Shown piece after piece: positions 32,071-41,700 of a DNA stretch of 42,783 nucleotides (the stretch's first letter is position 1; each line of letters begins with the position of its first letter). The notes below the pieces were generated by a model. The model was not told the origin of the DNA. It ran no database searches and saw only the letters and a list, made by a program, of their open reading frames with translations. Source of the DNA: Opitutia bacterium (GTDB lineage Bacteria > Verrucomicrobiota > Verrucomicrobiia > Opitutales > Opitutaceae). The translations under genes and the position numbers were made by a program. Location: positions 1-42,783 of the forward strand of contig CANHAH010000009.1 of assembly GCA_947458705.1 (NCBI GenBank), in the 5' to 3' direction.

Positions 32071-32676
32071 ATGACTCAGCCCGTCGAAAAACGCACCGTG
32101 GACATGCAGATCATCGGAGACTGGGTCGAGCCGCACACACGCGTCCTGGACCTCGGCTGCGGCCGTGGTGAACTCCTCGATTATCTCGTCCAAACCAAAC
32201 ACGTCTCTGCGCTCGGCGTGGACCTCGACTTCGCGAAAGTCACGGCCTGTGTGCATCGTGGCGTCCCCGCCTACCAAGGCGAGATGATTGCCTGCATGGC
32301 GTCGTTTCCAGCACGGCACTTCGACCGCGTCATCTGCTCGCGCACCGTGCAGGAACTCCACGCACCCGCCACGGTCATCGCCGAAGCCCTGCGCGTCGCC
32401 CGCTCGGTCACCGTCGGTTTCGTTAACCACGGCTTCTGGAAAAACCGCCTCGATTTGCTCGTGCGCGGCCGCAAAGCCCGCAACGCTGTTTACACCACCG
32501 CCTGGGCTGAAAGCCGCCCCGCCAATCCCGTCTCCGTCGCTGACTTCGAGGATTTTTGCGCCGCCGAAGGCATCCGCATCACGCGACGCGCCCACCTCAT
32601 GGGTGACTGGAAAACGCCGTGCCCAGCGTTGCCCAATTTGCTGGCCGGCTACGCCCTCTACGATCTCACACGCTGA
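32071..32676 (+). CDS. metW: Methionine biosynthesis protein MetW
   Basis: SAM-dependent methyltransferase-fold protein of 201 residues. VLDLGCGRGELLDYL is the SAM motif I, and ALGVDLDFAKVTACVHRGVPAYQGE motif II, as in MetW. The family is required with MetX for full homoserine acetyltransferase activity in several proteobacteria; here it is two bases after metX, so they are surely translated together. The central FDRVICSRTVQELHAPATVIAEALRVARSVTVGFVNHGFWKNRLDLLVRGR is typical. Confidence 0.95.
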   Translation: MTQPVEKRTVDMQIIGDWVEPHTRVLDLGCGRGELLDYLVQTKHVSALGVDLDFAKVTACVHRGVPAYQGEMIACMASFPARHFDRVICSRTVQELHAPATVIAEALRVARSVTVGFVNHGFWKNRLDLLVRGRKARNAVYTTAWAESRPANPVSVADFEDFCAAEGIRITRRAHLMGDWKTPCPALPNLLAGYALYDLTR

Positions 32677-32686
32677 GCGTTCGCCG

Positions 32687-33202
32687 ATGCCCACTAGCCT
32701 ACGTCTGCTGTTTTTAACCTCTCTCTTTGGCGCCGCCGCGTGCGCCGCGGCGCATGTCCTCACCTTAGTCGATATCGCGTTTTATCCGATCTACCTATTT
32801 TTACCGCTGCTGTTTTTGGTCTGGATTTTCGCCGTCTGGCATATGCGCCGCGTGCCGCGCAAAAATCTGATGTCCGAAATTTTTGGTGATGTGCCGCGGT
32901 GGATGAAGGTAAGCAGCGCCCTGCTGCTCGCTTATGTCTTCATCAATTTCTTTGCGTGTATGTATCTGCTAGACGGTGGCAACCCCGAGCGCATGTCCGA
33001 CCAACGCCTGGTCCTCAAATCGAAAGACAAAATCCTTCGCGATCTCACCCCGGCAGAATACCGTCACGCGCAGGCCATCCAGATCCGCATGCTGACTGGT
33101 CATATGCTAGTTTTTTTTACGCTCGCCGGTTTCATCTTTCACACCAGCTGGCTAAAAACCGGTCCGGCGATGGCCAACGCCAAAATTTCGCCGTCGGACT
33201 GA
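32687..33202 (+). CDS. Small multi-pass membrane protein, unknown function
   Basis: Protein of 171 residues with about four hydrophobic segments (LRLLFLTSLFGAAACAAAHV, AFYPIYLFLPLLFLVWIFAVW, SSALLLAYVFINFFACMYLL, and MLVFFTLAGFIFHTSW). The loop between the third and fourth is charged and carries LRDLTPAEYRHAQAIQIRMLTG, resembling a short cytoplasmic helix. I do not recognise a family. ATG 32687 begins ten bases after metW, so it is likely the last gene of that operon. Convergent with the HEAT protein gene, 28 bp away. Confidence 0.72.
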   Translation: MPTSLRLLFLTSLFGAAACAAAHVLTLVDIAFYPIYLFLPLLFLVWIFAVWHMRRVPRKNLMSEIFGDVPRWMKVSSALLLAYVFINFFACMYLLDGGNPERMSDQRLVLKSKDKILRDLTPAEYRHAQAIQIRMLTGHMLVFFTLAGFIFHTSWLKTGPAMANAKISPSD

Positions 33203-33230
33203 GCCCTCGCCGCGACGAATCCGGGGCCGC

Positions 33231-35510
33231 TCAGTCCACGAAGATTTCACAGATCGACCAGGGTGTGTCTTTACGCGCGACGAGGTTTTTAATGATCACG
33301 TAACGACCGCGCGTGCCCACAGGTAGATCGATCACGGTCTTATTGGTTTGGCCAACACCGGAGGCAACGACCTTACCGGGCACCGCGACATCATCGGTCA
33401 CGTAAAGCTCATAGCTTTCAGGAAACTCCGCGCCACGGCCGGTCTGATCAAGAGTGATGCGGCGCAACGGCCGCGAGAGATTGAAATCAATTTCCACCCA
33501 TTCGTCACCCTCGGCCGGCACGGACCAACGATTGCCCGTGTTGCCATCCATGAGATTTCTTACGCCCGCCATCGTCGAGGCGCGCAGCTTAGCCGAACCC
33601 GCCTGATTGGCGCGAATCACCGCGGCAACCTCGACCGCGGCGGCACCCATGACAGGGTCGCCTTGTGATTTTTCCGCCAGGGCCAAAGCGGGCGCATCCG
33701 CCGCGCGCTTCAACAAAGTAATCAAAGCTAACCGCGATTCCGCTGATGCGCTGACTGCCAGCAGTCGCGCAACGAACGTGGTGGCGTCGACGTTCCAAAA
33801 GGCCCGATTACGCTCGAAGGCAGCGATCACGCCTGTGACTGCGCTCGCGCGTACAATGGGTAGTGTCGTGCGCTCGGCGACGCTCACGAGCACCGAAATT
33901 GCGGTGTCATCAGTCCAGCGAACGAGAGCGTTCGTCGCAGCTTCGGCTAATTTAAGATCGGCGCTCAACGCTAGTTTGCCCGCGGACGCCGCACTCGGCG
34001 CCCCGCCGATGCGCCCGAGCGTAGGGAGCAAACGAAGCGCCAGTTCCGCTGGCGCCGTTTCCATCACAGCGTAAAGGGTCGCGCCGCGGCCGGCGATATC
34101 AGGATTACGCAACGTGATGCTCACGAGCGCGCGCAAGGCGCGGGCTTGCTCATTCGCATCCGTAGCGGCGATGGCCCAATCGAGGACGATTTTATTGTCC
34201 GCCGGTGAGGCGAGTTCTCCGAGTGCCGAAACGGCGGCAGCACGTACAGCTGCGTCGGAATCGGTTCTAAATTGCAGTAATAGCGGCAACCCTTCGTTAA
34301 GTCCGCGCAAAGCGAGTTGCTCAATAAAGACGACGCGCAAAACGGTCTCACCGCGCTCGGCGCCACTAAGGATGGCTGCATTTACTGCGGGACCATTCAA
34401 ACGCGTGAGACTGGCCTTAGCGGATTTACTTTCGGCTACCGCATTACCCGCTGCGATCTTAGAGAGGGCGGTCATGGTCTCAATGGTGCCCGGTAAAAAT
34501 CCTAAGGCTTCAAGCGCCGCCATGCGTACCATGGCGTCTTCGTGTGCGGTCGCTTTCAACACGGCAGACGTGGCCACTGCATCGCCACGACGCGCCATGA
34601 CTGCGATGACCGCAGATTGCGTGAACGCATCCCAGGTGGAAAGTTTAGCCGCCAGCGAGGAAATGAGTTGGGGCGCAGGAGAAGCGTAAAGAGATTCGAG
34701 GGCGACGCGTTTTGCAGCCGTGTCGTTGCCATCGAGCACCTCAAGCGTGGTCGCGACCGAAGGATCAAGCTGCAGCAAGAGCCGGAGCGCCGCGATACGA
34801 TGAACGGGATCAGCAGCCCGGGCACGTAGATCCGCCAACACCGCTAGCGCGCTGCCGGCGGCAAGACGTGGGGCGATCTCCAGTTTGGCTGCCGCGACCG
34901 AGGCGGAGCTGGGCTCTGGCACGGCCTGCAAAACGAGCGCTGAGCTATGATCGGTGATGAGCCCAAGGGCGCGAGCTGCCGCGGCCGCGGTGGTCGGGTC
35001 GTTGTCACCCAGCAATTTGGCAAGAGCCGGTACAGCAGCGACGATTTGCCGGCGGGCAATAGAATCGATCAGTGCGATTCGCGTGCGCGCCGTAGTCTGA
35101 CTAAGAGCCGTAAGAAAAAGCGTGTCGACCGTCGCACCGGGCGCTGGTTCAAGAGCAAGTCGGGCGAGATCCGAGTCTCGTTCATCGACAAGCATTGCCG
35201 GAAGCGGTTTGAGACCCGAGGCAGTGAGTTTTTCCGGCGCAAGGCCGAGTACCCAGCCGAGCCGTTGGCAGAGGACCTGGCGCGCGGCGTAGGTCGTATC
35301 GCGGGCACGCAGACCGGCGAGGAGACGTTGCTCGATCACCGCGAGCTTCACGGGGTCGGTGCCAGCGGCGTAGAGTTCGCGATCAAGTGCCTCTACGGCC
35401 TGCGGGCTGCCGGAGTAATCGAGCTGGGAAAGCGTGGGCTCAGCTGCGATGGACGAATGAACTATCAGCGTGAAAGCGAAACTGGCGGTGAAAAAAGCGG
35501 GGCGCAACAT
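33231..35510 (-). CDS. Secreted HEAT-repeat protein with C-terminal F5/8-type C domain
   Basis: Exported protein of 759 residues. Signal peptide MLRPAFFTASFAFTLIVHSSIA, then a long alpha-helical array of HEAT-like repeats (residues about 80-630), with units such as LAKLLGDNDPTTAAAAARALGLI, ALEALGFLPGTIETMTALSKIA and AVSALGELASPADNKIVLDWA. The last 115 residues form a discoidin-type beta domain (NRWSVPAEGDEWVEIDFNLSRPLRRITLDQTGRGAEFPESYELYVTDD, ending in IVIKNLVARK-like strands), probably for sugar or polymer binding. It is 18 bp after the oxidoreductase gene and shares its transcript. The combination suggests a periplasmic or surface role in carbohydrate handling; inferred. Confidence 0.82.
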   Translation of the reverse strand: MLRPAFFTASFAFTLIVHSSIAAEPTLSQLDYSGSPQAVEALDRELYAAGTDPVKLAVIEQRLLAGLRARDTTYAARQVLCQRLGWVLGLAPEKLTASGLKPLPAMLVDERDSDLARLALEPAPGATVDTLFLTALSQTTARTRIALIDSIARRQIVAAVPALAKLLGDNDPTTAAAAARALGLITDHSSALVLQAVPEPSSASVAAAKLEIAPRLAAGSALAVLADLRARAADPVHRIAALRLLLQLDPSVATTLEVLDGNDTAAKRVALESLYASPAPQLISSLAAKLSTWDAFTQSAVIAVMARRGDAVATSAVLKATAHEDAMVRMAALEALGFLPGTIETMTALSKIAAGNAVAESKSAKASLTRLNGPAVNAAILSGAERGETVLRVVFIEQLALRGLNEGLPLLLQFRTDSDAAVRAAAVSALGELASPADNKIVLDWAIAATDANEQARALRALVSITLRNPDIAGRGATLYAVMETAPAELALRLLPTLGRIGGAPSAASAGKLALSADLKLAEAATNALVRWTDDTAISVLVSVAERTTLPIVRASAVTGVIAAFERNRAFWNVDATTFVARLLAVSASAESRLALITLLKRAADAPALALAEKSQGDPVMGAAAVEVAAVIRANQAGSAKLRASTMAGVRNLMDGNTGNRWSVPAEGDEWVEIDFNLSRPLRRITLDQTGRGAEFPESYELYVTDDVAVPGKVVASGVGQTNKTVIDLPVGTRGRYVIIKNLVARKDTPWSICEIFVD

Positions 35511-35528
35511 AGCGGCAAATTTTGAGGG

Positions 35529-36830
35529 TTAAAGGGCGTAACCGGCGCGACGGGGACGATCAAGGAGGCGGGCCGCCACGGGATCGCCGATGATTTCTTC
35601 TTTTACAGGATCCCAGCGGATGGCGCGGCGAACTTGCGCCGCGATAACGTTAAGGTGGCAGACAGTGGCGCTGCGGTGGCCGGCTTCGACGTCGGAAATG
35701 GGACGCTGGCGGGTGCGGATGCAGTTGAAAAAATCGGTGTGATGATCGTCGCTGGCGTAAAGGTGGATATCTTCGGCGCGCAGGGGTCGATTCACCAATG
35801 CGGCTGGGTCGGAGGCGAAGAGGTCGTTGCGCGATACCCAGACGGTTCCTTGGGTGCCTTGAAATTCGATCATGCCTTTGAGGCTATCATCATCGAAACG
35901 CTCGACGCGGATACCGTTGGCGTAGATGTGTGTCTGGAATTTACAGCCTTCGTGACCGATGGGAATAAATTCGACGGGACCTGAGCGATCCATGCCGAGC
36001 GCATTTTGGATGATGTCGAAATGATGCGCGCCCCAGTCGCCGTTTTTGCGCCCGCCGTAGTCAAGGAAGCAGCGCCAGCCGCCGCCGTAATCGCCTTTAA
36101 CGCGCAGCGCGTTGTAAGGGCGCCATGGTGTGGGCCCGAGCCAGCGGTCATAGTTGAAATCAGCCGGGACGGGCTCTTCCGGCAACTGGGGCGCGGGGGC
36201 AAATTCACCGAGGCGCGTACGGATCAATTTGATGTCACCAATCCAGCCATTGCGCACGATTTCAGCGGCTTTGCGGAAGGATTTATTAGAGCGTTGTTGC
36301 GTACCGGTCTGAAAAACCCGGCCATGGTGACGCGCCGTCTCAACGAGCACGCGACCTTCGCGGACGGTGAGCGTCTGCGGTTTTTCACAATAAACGTCTT
36401 TGCCGGCCTTCATCGCGGCATTGGCCACAGCGGCGTGCCAGTGGTCGGGAGTGCAAACAAAGACGGCGTCGATATCCGTACGCGCAAGCAACTCTTCATG
36501 CGTCGCATAAATATCGGGACCACTGGCCGGCGTTCCGCTATCCTTGAGTTTTCCGTACGCGGCGCCGACGCGGGCGCGCATTTTTTCAGCTTTGCTGCGC
36601 ATAACGTCACACGTGGCGACGATCTGACAATCCCCGGAACGGCCGAGGATCGCACCGACATGAGCGTTGCAGATCAGGCCGTTACCCACGAGGCCAAGCG
36701 TGATGCGGTTACTTGGGGCACCTTGACCGAACAAGGATGCAGGGAAGAAATTCGGCGCAGCGGCATAGGCGATAATGCCAGCCAGACCACGCTTAAGGAC
36801 CGTGCGACGCGTGAGGGGAGCGTTCTTCAT
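35529..36830 (-). CDS. Tat-exported Gfo/Idh/MocA-family oxidoreductase
   Basis: NAD(P)-dependent oxidoreductase of 433 residues. The N-terminus has a Tat motif, T-R-R-T-V-L-K-R (Arg8-Arg9), followed by AGIIAYAAAPNFFPASLFGQGA, indicating export folded with cofactor. The Rossmann domain reads ITLGLVGNGLICNAHVGAIL, with DAVFVCTPDHWHAAVANAAMKAGKDVYCEKPQTL. The C-terminal catalytic part has GGRKNGDWGAHHFDIIQNALG, typical of the Verrucomicrobiota/Planctomycetes branch. These act on sugars or inositols; substrate unknown. First gene of a two-gene unit with the HEAT/F5-8C protein. A 7-bp hairpin (36895-36912) lies about 65 bases upstream. Confidence 0.92.
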   Translation of the reverse strand: MKNAPLTRRTVLKRGLAGIIAYAAAPNFFPASLFGQGAPSNRITLGLVGNGLICNAHVGAILGRSGDCQIVATCDVMRSKAEKMRARVGAAYGKLKDSGTPASGPDIYATHEELLARTDIDAVFVCTPDHWHAAVANAAMKAGKDVYCEKPQTLTVREGRVLVETARHHGRVFQTGTQQRSNKSFRKAAEIVRNGWIGDIKLIRTRLGEFAPAPQLPEEPVPADFNYDRWLGPTPWRPYNALRVKGDYGGGWRCFLDYGGRKNGDWGAHHFDIIQNALGMDRSGPVEFIPIGHEGCKFQTHIYANGIRVERFDDDSLKGMIEFQGTQGTVWVSRNDLFASDPAALVNRPLRAEDIHLYASDDHHTDFFNCIRTRQRPISDVEAGHRSATVCHLNVIAAQVRRAIRWDPVKEEIIGDPVAARLLDRPRRAGYAL

Positions 36831-36894
36831 GAGTGGGGAGAAACAAGGGGCAGGGATTACGGGGGCACTAACTTAAAACCTAGTTCGGGGTGAC

Positions 36895-36912
36895 CCCTTG
36901 GTTATCCAAGGG
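36895..36912. repeat. Short inverted repeat upstream of the oxidoreductase gene
   Basis: CCCTTGG (36895-36901) and CCAAGGG (36906-36912) are exact complements around the loop TTAT. It lies about 65 bases before the divergent-pointing oxidoreductase start and 122 bases after the ArsR-type gene end. No T run follows in either direction; it could be an operator. The stretch 36831-37033 otherwise holds a 10-base direct repeat ACTTAAAACC at 36871-36880 and 37021-37030 and no gene. Confidence 0.35.
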
Positions 36913-37033
36913 CGCATCAGGAGATTTACCCAATTCACGATCTTGCCGAGCTAAAAGCTACTGCCCCAGCCGAAAACCTGCCTCACTACGGGACTATCCT
37001 TAAACCCAAACGGGATTCTTACTTAAAACCGAT

Positions 37034-37369
37034 TCAGCGAGCTAACGATTTCGCGTGTTGCGCGTGCTTTTGCTCGAGGCTGCCGCAAACCAATTCGCAA
37101 AGTGTGAAAATGGACTTATCCCCGATTCCATAAAAAACCTGTAAGCCCACCTTCCGCCGCGTTAGCACCCCCGCATCCATCAAAGTCTGCAGGTGACGGG
37201 AGACATTAGCCTGCGTGCCTCCGCTCAAATCCACTAGCTGACCAACGCTCTTCTCGCCATCGAACAACGCGTGCAAGAGCCGCAGCCTCATCGGTTCCGC
37301 CAACGCCGCAAAGCGCCGCGCGACCAGCGCTAAAGCTGCATCCGTCATCAATCGTGGTTTCTTTGCCAT
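37034..37369 (-). CDS. ArsR-family transcriptional repressor (YgaV/BigR-like)
   Basis: Winged-helix regulator of 111 residues: ARRFAALAEPMRLRLLHALFDGEKSVGQLVDLSGGTQANVSRHLQTLMDAGVLTRRKVGLQVFYGIGD is the ArsR/SmtB core. The last helix has Cys91 and Cys95 (TLCELVCGSL), the only cysteines, while the classic metal-binding ELCVCDL box is absent. Some ArsR members of the YgaV/BigR/SqrR group sense sulfide species through cysteines, and here the divergent genes encode DUF2892 proteins and a sulfide-quinone-reductase-like enzyme, which fits. Sensor type is inference. Likely represses both itself and the divergent operon through the AT-rich site at 37402-37430. Confidence 0.9.
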   Translation of the reverse strand: MAKKPRLMTDAALALVARRFAALAEPMRLRLLHALFDGEKSVGQLVDLSGGTQANVSRHLQTLMDAGVLTRRKVGLQVFYGIGDKSIFTLCELVCGSLEQKHAQHAKSLAR

Positions 37370-37389
37370 GATGAAAATAGATCACGCCC

Positions 37390-37433
37390 TTGACACAATT
37401 TCAAGTATATGCACATATAATCATATATTGAAA
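37390..37433. promoter_or_regulatory. Divergent promoter and operator of the ArsR-type regulator
   Basis: This AT-rich stretch lies between the divergent ArsR-type and DUF2892 genes. Plus strand: TTGACA at 37390-37395 and TATAAT at 37416-37421, both consensus hexamers but 20 bases apart; ACATAT at 37413-37418 is a 17-base-spaced alternative. Minus strand: TTTCAA (37433-37428) and TATACT (37409-37404), spaced by 18. Over both lies interrupted dyad symmetry, TATATG and CATATA ten bases apart, with ATATG-CA-CATAT nested within, typical of ArsR-family operators. Hexamers are seen; binding is inferred. Confidence 0.6.
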
Positions 37434-37467
37434 CAAGAGCCCACGTTTCGCATTATTTAAACTTACC

Positions 37468-37698
37468 ATGAAAACTGAATCGTTTATCCGCATCCTCGCT
37501 GGCGTCATGATTTTACTCAGCGTCGCACTCACCCAGTTTGTCGACGTCCGCTGGCTGTGGTTCACCTGCTTCATCGGACTCAACCTCATTCAATCTGCTA
37601 TAACTGGGTTCTGTCCGCCGACCTATGTTCTCGGTAAACTCGGTTGGATAACTCCCGACAGCCGCATCCAGTTCGGCGGCACTAGCCGCAACTTATAA
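37468..37698 (+). CDS. DUF2892 (YgaP-like transmembrane) protein
   Basis: Membrane protein of 76 residues with two helices: FIRILAGVMILLSVALTQFV and WLWFTCFIGLNLIQSAITGFCP, then PTYVLGKLGW. This matches DUF2892, the membrane part of the YgaP rhodanese of E. coli but without the rhodanese domain. Function unknown; commonly linked to sulfur-transfer genes. ATG 37468 lies about 40 bases after the regulatory region. First gene of the operon that continues with the RND adaptor 11 bp later. Confidence 0.85.
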   Translation: MKTESFIRILAGVMILLSVALTQFVDVRWLWFTCFIGLNLIQSAITGFCPPTYVLGKLGWITPDSRIQFGGTSRNL

Positions 37699-37709
37699 AA
37701 ATTACCGTC

Positions 37710-38729
37710 ATGCGACTGCTCACGGTTTTTATCACCAGCCTCACCTTCGTAATTGTCGGCTGCAGCCGACAGGATGCGCCTGCGCCTAAATCCACTCCAA
37801 AAGCGATACAGGTACGCACGACTCGCATCGAAAGCATTGAGCTCCCACTTGCGCAAGCGCTTCCCGCCACCGTACACCCGCTCGAGAGCGCAACCCTCGC
37901 CGCCCGCGTCATGGGCAGCGTTAACGGAGCTGACTTCACCGTTGGTCAATCCGTCAAGGTCGGCGAACTCCTGCTCACGCTCAACGCCGCCGAGCTTCCT
38001 GCGCGTCTCGATCAAGCGCGCGCCGCGCTCGCCCAAGCTGAACGCGAAGCCATCCGCGAAGCGGCCCTCGTCCGTCAAAACGCCACAGCAGTGGATAACG
38101 CTCTCGCTGCCGAAGATCACCGCCGCATTGCGGCAGCGGCCGTAAACGAAGCCGAAGCGTTGGTTAGTTACACGCGGGTCGTCGCGCCGTTTAGCGGCAC
38201 CATCACGAAAAAATTAGTCAATTCTGGTGATTTAGCCGCTCCCGGCACACCGCTAATCGTAATCGAAGCCCGTGACCGGCTCCGCGCCGAGGTCCAAGTC
38301 CCCGCCACCCTCGCCGCGCCCGCCGCTGGGTCAATCATCCCCGTTCAACTTGATCCGGCCAGCGACCCACTGAATGCCACGCTCGTGGAATTTTCCGCCG
38401 CCGCTGATCCACTCACCCGGACCCGCTTGGCCAAGTTAGAACTCCCCGTTAACTCCTCAGCCCGCTCGGGGCAATATGTACGCGTTCTCTGGCCTCTTGG
38501 CAGGGGCCCCGCCCTTTTGATTCCAACTAGCGCCGTTCAGCTCTTTGGCCAAATGGAACGTGTTTTCGTCGTAACGTCGGAAGGCCGCGCGCAACTCCGC
38601 CTAGTAAAAACAGCCAATCATTCTAACACGTTAACGCGGATTTTAGCCGGTCTCAGCGCCGGTGAGAGCGTTATTCTTAATCCTGCCGCGACACTCCGCG
38701 ACGGCCAAGCCGTGATCGTTTCGCCGTGA
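37710..38729 (+). CDS. RND efflux periplasmic adaptor lipoprotein
   Basis: Membrane-fusion lipoprotein of 339 residues with lipobox VIVG-C (Cys18). The lipoyl-like and hairpin regions are visible: ATLAARVMGSVNGADFTVGQSVKVGELLLTLNAAELPARLDQARAALAQAEREA and VVAPFSGTITKKLVNSGDLAAPGTPLIVIEARDRLRAEVQVPA. It links the inner-membrane pump to an outer-membrane channel. No TolC-type gene follows in the window, so the channel must be supplied elsewhere. Its stop overlaps the GTG start of the pump (GTGA, 38726-38729). Confidence 0.92.
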   Translation: MRLLTVFITSLTFVIVGCSRQDAPAPKSTPKAIQVRTTRIESIELPLAQALPATVHPLESATLAARVMGSVNGADFTVGQSVKVGELLLTLNAAELPARLDQARAALAQAEREAIREAALVRQNATAVDNALAAEDHRRIAAAAVNEAEALVSYTRVVAPFSGTITKKLVNSGDLAAPGTPLIVIEARDRLRAEVQVPATLAAPAAGSIIPVQLDPASDPLNATLVEFSAAADPLTRTRLAKLELPVNSSARSGQYVRVLWPLGRGPALLIPTSAVQLFGQMERVFVVTSEGRAQLRLVKTANHSNTLTRILAGLSAGESVILNPAATLRDGQAVIVSP

Positions 38730-41700
38730 ATATCCCTGCGCCACTTTCAACGCCTTCCTCTGGCCAGCCCTACGGTTTCGCGGGTAAACTCGCCGCCGTC
38801 TTCGCCACTTCGAAGCTGACGCCCATCATCGTGCTGGCGTCGATTCTCCTCGGCGCCTTCTCGATACTGATGCTTCCGCGGGAGGAAGAGCCGCAGATCA
38901 ACGTGCCGATGATCGATGTGTTCAGCACCCTCCCAGGCGCGACCCCAACCGAGATTGAAAACCGCCTCACGCGGCCGCTGGAAAAACTTCTTTGGGAAAT
39001 TCCCGGCGTCGAATACCTCTATTCCACATCAAGCCCTGGCCGCAGCGTTATCATCGTGCGCTACAAAGTCGGAACCGAAATCGAACCCGCGCTCGTTCGA
39101 CTTAATCAGCGACTCCACGCCAACCTCGACCGCCTTCCGCTCGGCGCCGCCGCGCCGCTCGTGAAGCCGCGCACGATCGACGATGTCCCCGTTCTCGCTC
39201 TCACTTTTTCCAGCGCTACCCACGACCACCTCGCCCTACGCCGTCTCGCCCAACAAGTCGACGACGCGATCAAAACTATCCCGCAAGTCGCCGAGACGAC
39301 GCTCATCGGCGGCGTCCGCCGCGCGGTCCGCGTGCAACTTGATCCCACGGCTCTCGCGGCTCGCGGCCTTACCGTCGCTCAAGTCACGCCCGCACTCCAA
39401 GCGGCCAATCGCCAACTCCAATCCGGCTCACGCCCTTTCAACAACACTGAGTTCCTCCTCGAAACCGGCGCATTTCTGCGCGACTCCACCGACGTTGGCT
39501 CGGTCGTCATAGGCACCCAAGCTGCCGTACCCATTTATCTGCGAGACGTCGCCACTATCAGTGATTCCGCTGAGGAAGCGGCGGATGTCGTGCTCCATGG
39601 ATCCGCCGCCACAGATCTTGAGGCGGCCGTCACGTTAAGCCTCGCCAAGCGACCGGGCGCCAATGCCGTCGACGTCGTCAGCGCCGCACTCGCCAAAGTC
39701 GATACGCTCCGCGGCACGCTTCTGCCCGCCGATGTCACGGTCACTGTTACACGCGACTACGGCCACACCGCTGCCGAGAAAAGCAACGAGTTGCTCCTTC
39801 ACATGGGTATCGCCGTCTTCGGCGTCGCTATTCTGATTCTCCTGTTTCTTGGCTGGCGAGAATCGCTCGTCGTACTCCTAGCGATTCCTGCCACACTAGC
39901 TTTGACGCTACTTGTGTTCTATCTTTATGGATACACGCTCAACCGAATCACGCTATTTGCGCTGATTTTCTCAATTGGCATTCTCGTAGACGACGCGATT
40001 GTCGTGGTTGAAAATATCGTCCGTCACATGCGCTTGCCCGACGCCGATAAAAAATCGCTCGGGGAAATCGCCCTCTCCGCCGTCGACGAAGTGGGCAACC
40101 CCACAATTCTCGCCACCTGGGCCGTGATCGCCGCCATTCTGCCGATGGCCTTTGTCGGCGGCCTAATGGGCCCCTACATGCGCCCGATTCCCATCGGCTC
40201 CACCGCGGCAATGCTGTTCTCCGTTGTGATCGCTTTCACCGTCACTCCATGGGCAGCTATCCGCGTCTTGCGTCGCAGGACCGCCGCGCTCGCAGGCGCC
40301 GCCGATGATCATGACCATGCGCCGTCTGATTGGTTTACGCGGCTGTATCACCGCATCATGGAACCCCTGCTCGACCGCGCCCGCTGGCGTTGGACGTTCC
40401 TCGCAGGGATCGTGGGGTTGCTGCTTGTTTCGGTCGCCTTCGTGCTCTTCGGCGCCGTCACGATCAAGATGCTCCCTTTCGACAATAAATCGGAGTTTCA
40501 AATCGTGCTAAAAACTCCCGAAGGCACGACGCTCGAACAAACCACGCGCATCGCGACCGAGATCGCCACCGCCCTACGCTCCGAGCCCGAGGTCCGCGAT
40601 TACCAAATCTACGCCGGCACGGCTGCTCCGTTTAATTTCAACGGCCTCGTGCGTCACTCCTTCCTGCGGCGCGGTCCCAACGTCGCCGATATCCAGGTGA
40701 ACCTCGTCGGCAAAGCCGAGCGCTCAAATCAGAGCCACGCCATAGCCAAACGGATTCGCCCGCGCGTCGCCGCCATCGCCAAAAAATACGGCGCCGCTGT
40801 AGCGGTGGCGGAAGTTCCTCCCGGCCCTCCGGTTCTTCAATCAATCGTCGCTGAAATCTACGGCCCCTCCGAACCTCAGCGCCTTGTACTCGCTACTGCC
40901 GTGCGCGGCATTATCGAGCGCGCGCCCGGCGCCGTAGACGTCGATTGGTTTGTCGAAGCCGACCAACCCAAAATTCGCTATCTCATTGACCGCGAAAAAG
41001 CCGCCCTGCACGGCGTGAGCGTTGCGGCCATTAACCAGACCCTCGCACTCGCGACCCAAGGCGCCACGGTCGATCTGCTCCATCTTCCCGCCGAGCGCGA
41101 AGATCTGCCTATTATCGTCGAAGTCTCTGCCCGCGATCGCGCGCAACCGGCCGCCGTTCTAGCGCTCAATGTGCGCGCCGACCTTAATCCCAACGCACCG
41201 CTGATTGCGCTCTCCGAACTCGTTCACATCGAGCGCAGCACCGGCGAGCGCAACCTCTACCGTAAAAACCTGAAACCGGTCACCTACGTCACCGCCGATG
41301 TCGCCGGCGTCGTCGAGAGTCCCGCCTATGCGCTCTTTAACATACACCGCGAAATCCAAAAAATCGACGCCCGTGCTTTTGGCGCCGTGGACTCCGAACT
41401 GCCGATTTACCACCTCAACCAGCCTTTCAACGATCTCACCCCCGCGCTCAAGTGGGACGGCGAATGGCATATTACGCTCGAGGTTTTCCGCGACCTCGGC
41501 TTTGCGTTCGCCGCTGTGCTGGTGCTGATCGCCCTATTAATGGTCGGATGGTTTAAGAGCTATGTGACGCCGCTTGTCGTGATGGCGGCGATTCCGTTTT
41601 CTTTGATCGGCATCTTGCCAGCGCACTGGGCGATGGGCGCGTTTTTCACGGCTACCTCGATGATCGGCTTCATGGCCGGCGCCGGCATCGTGGTGCGCAA

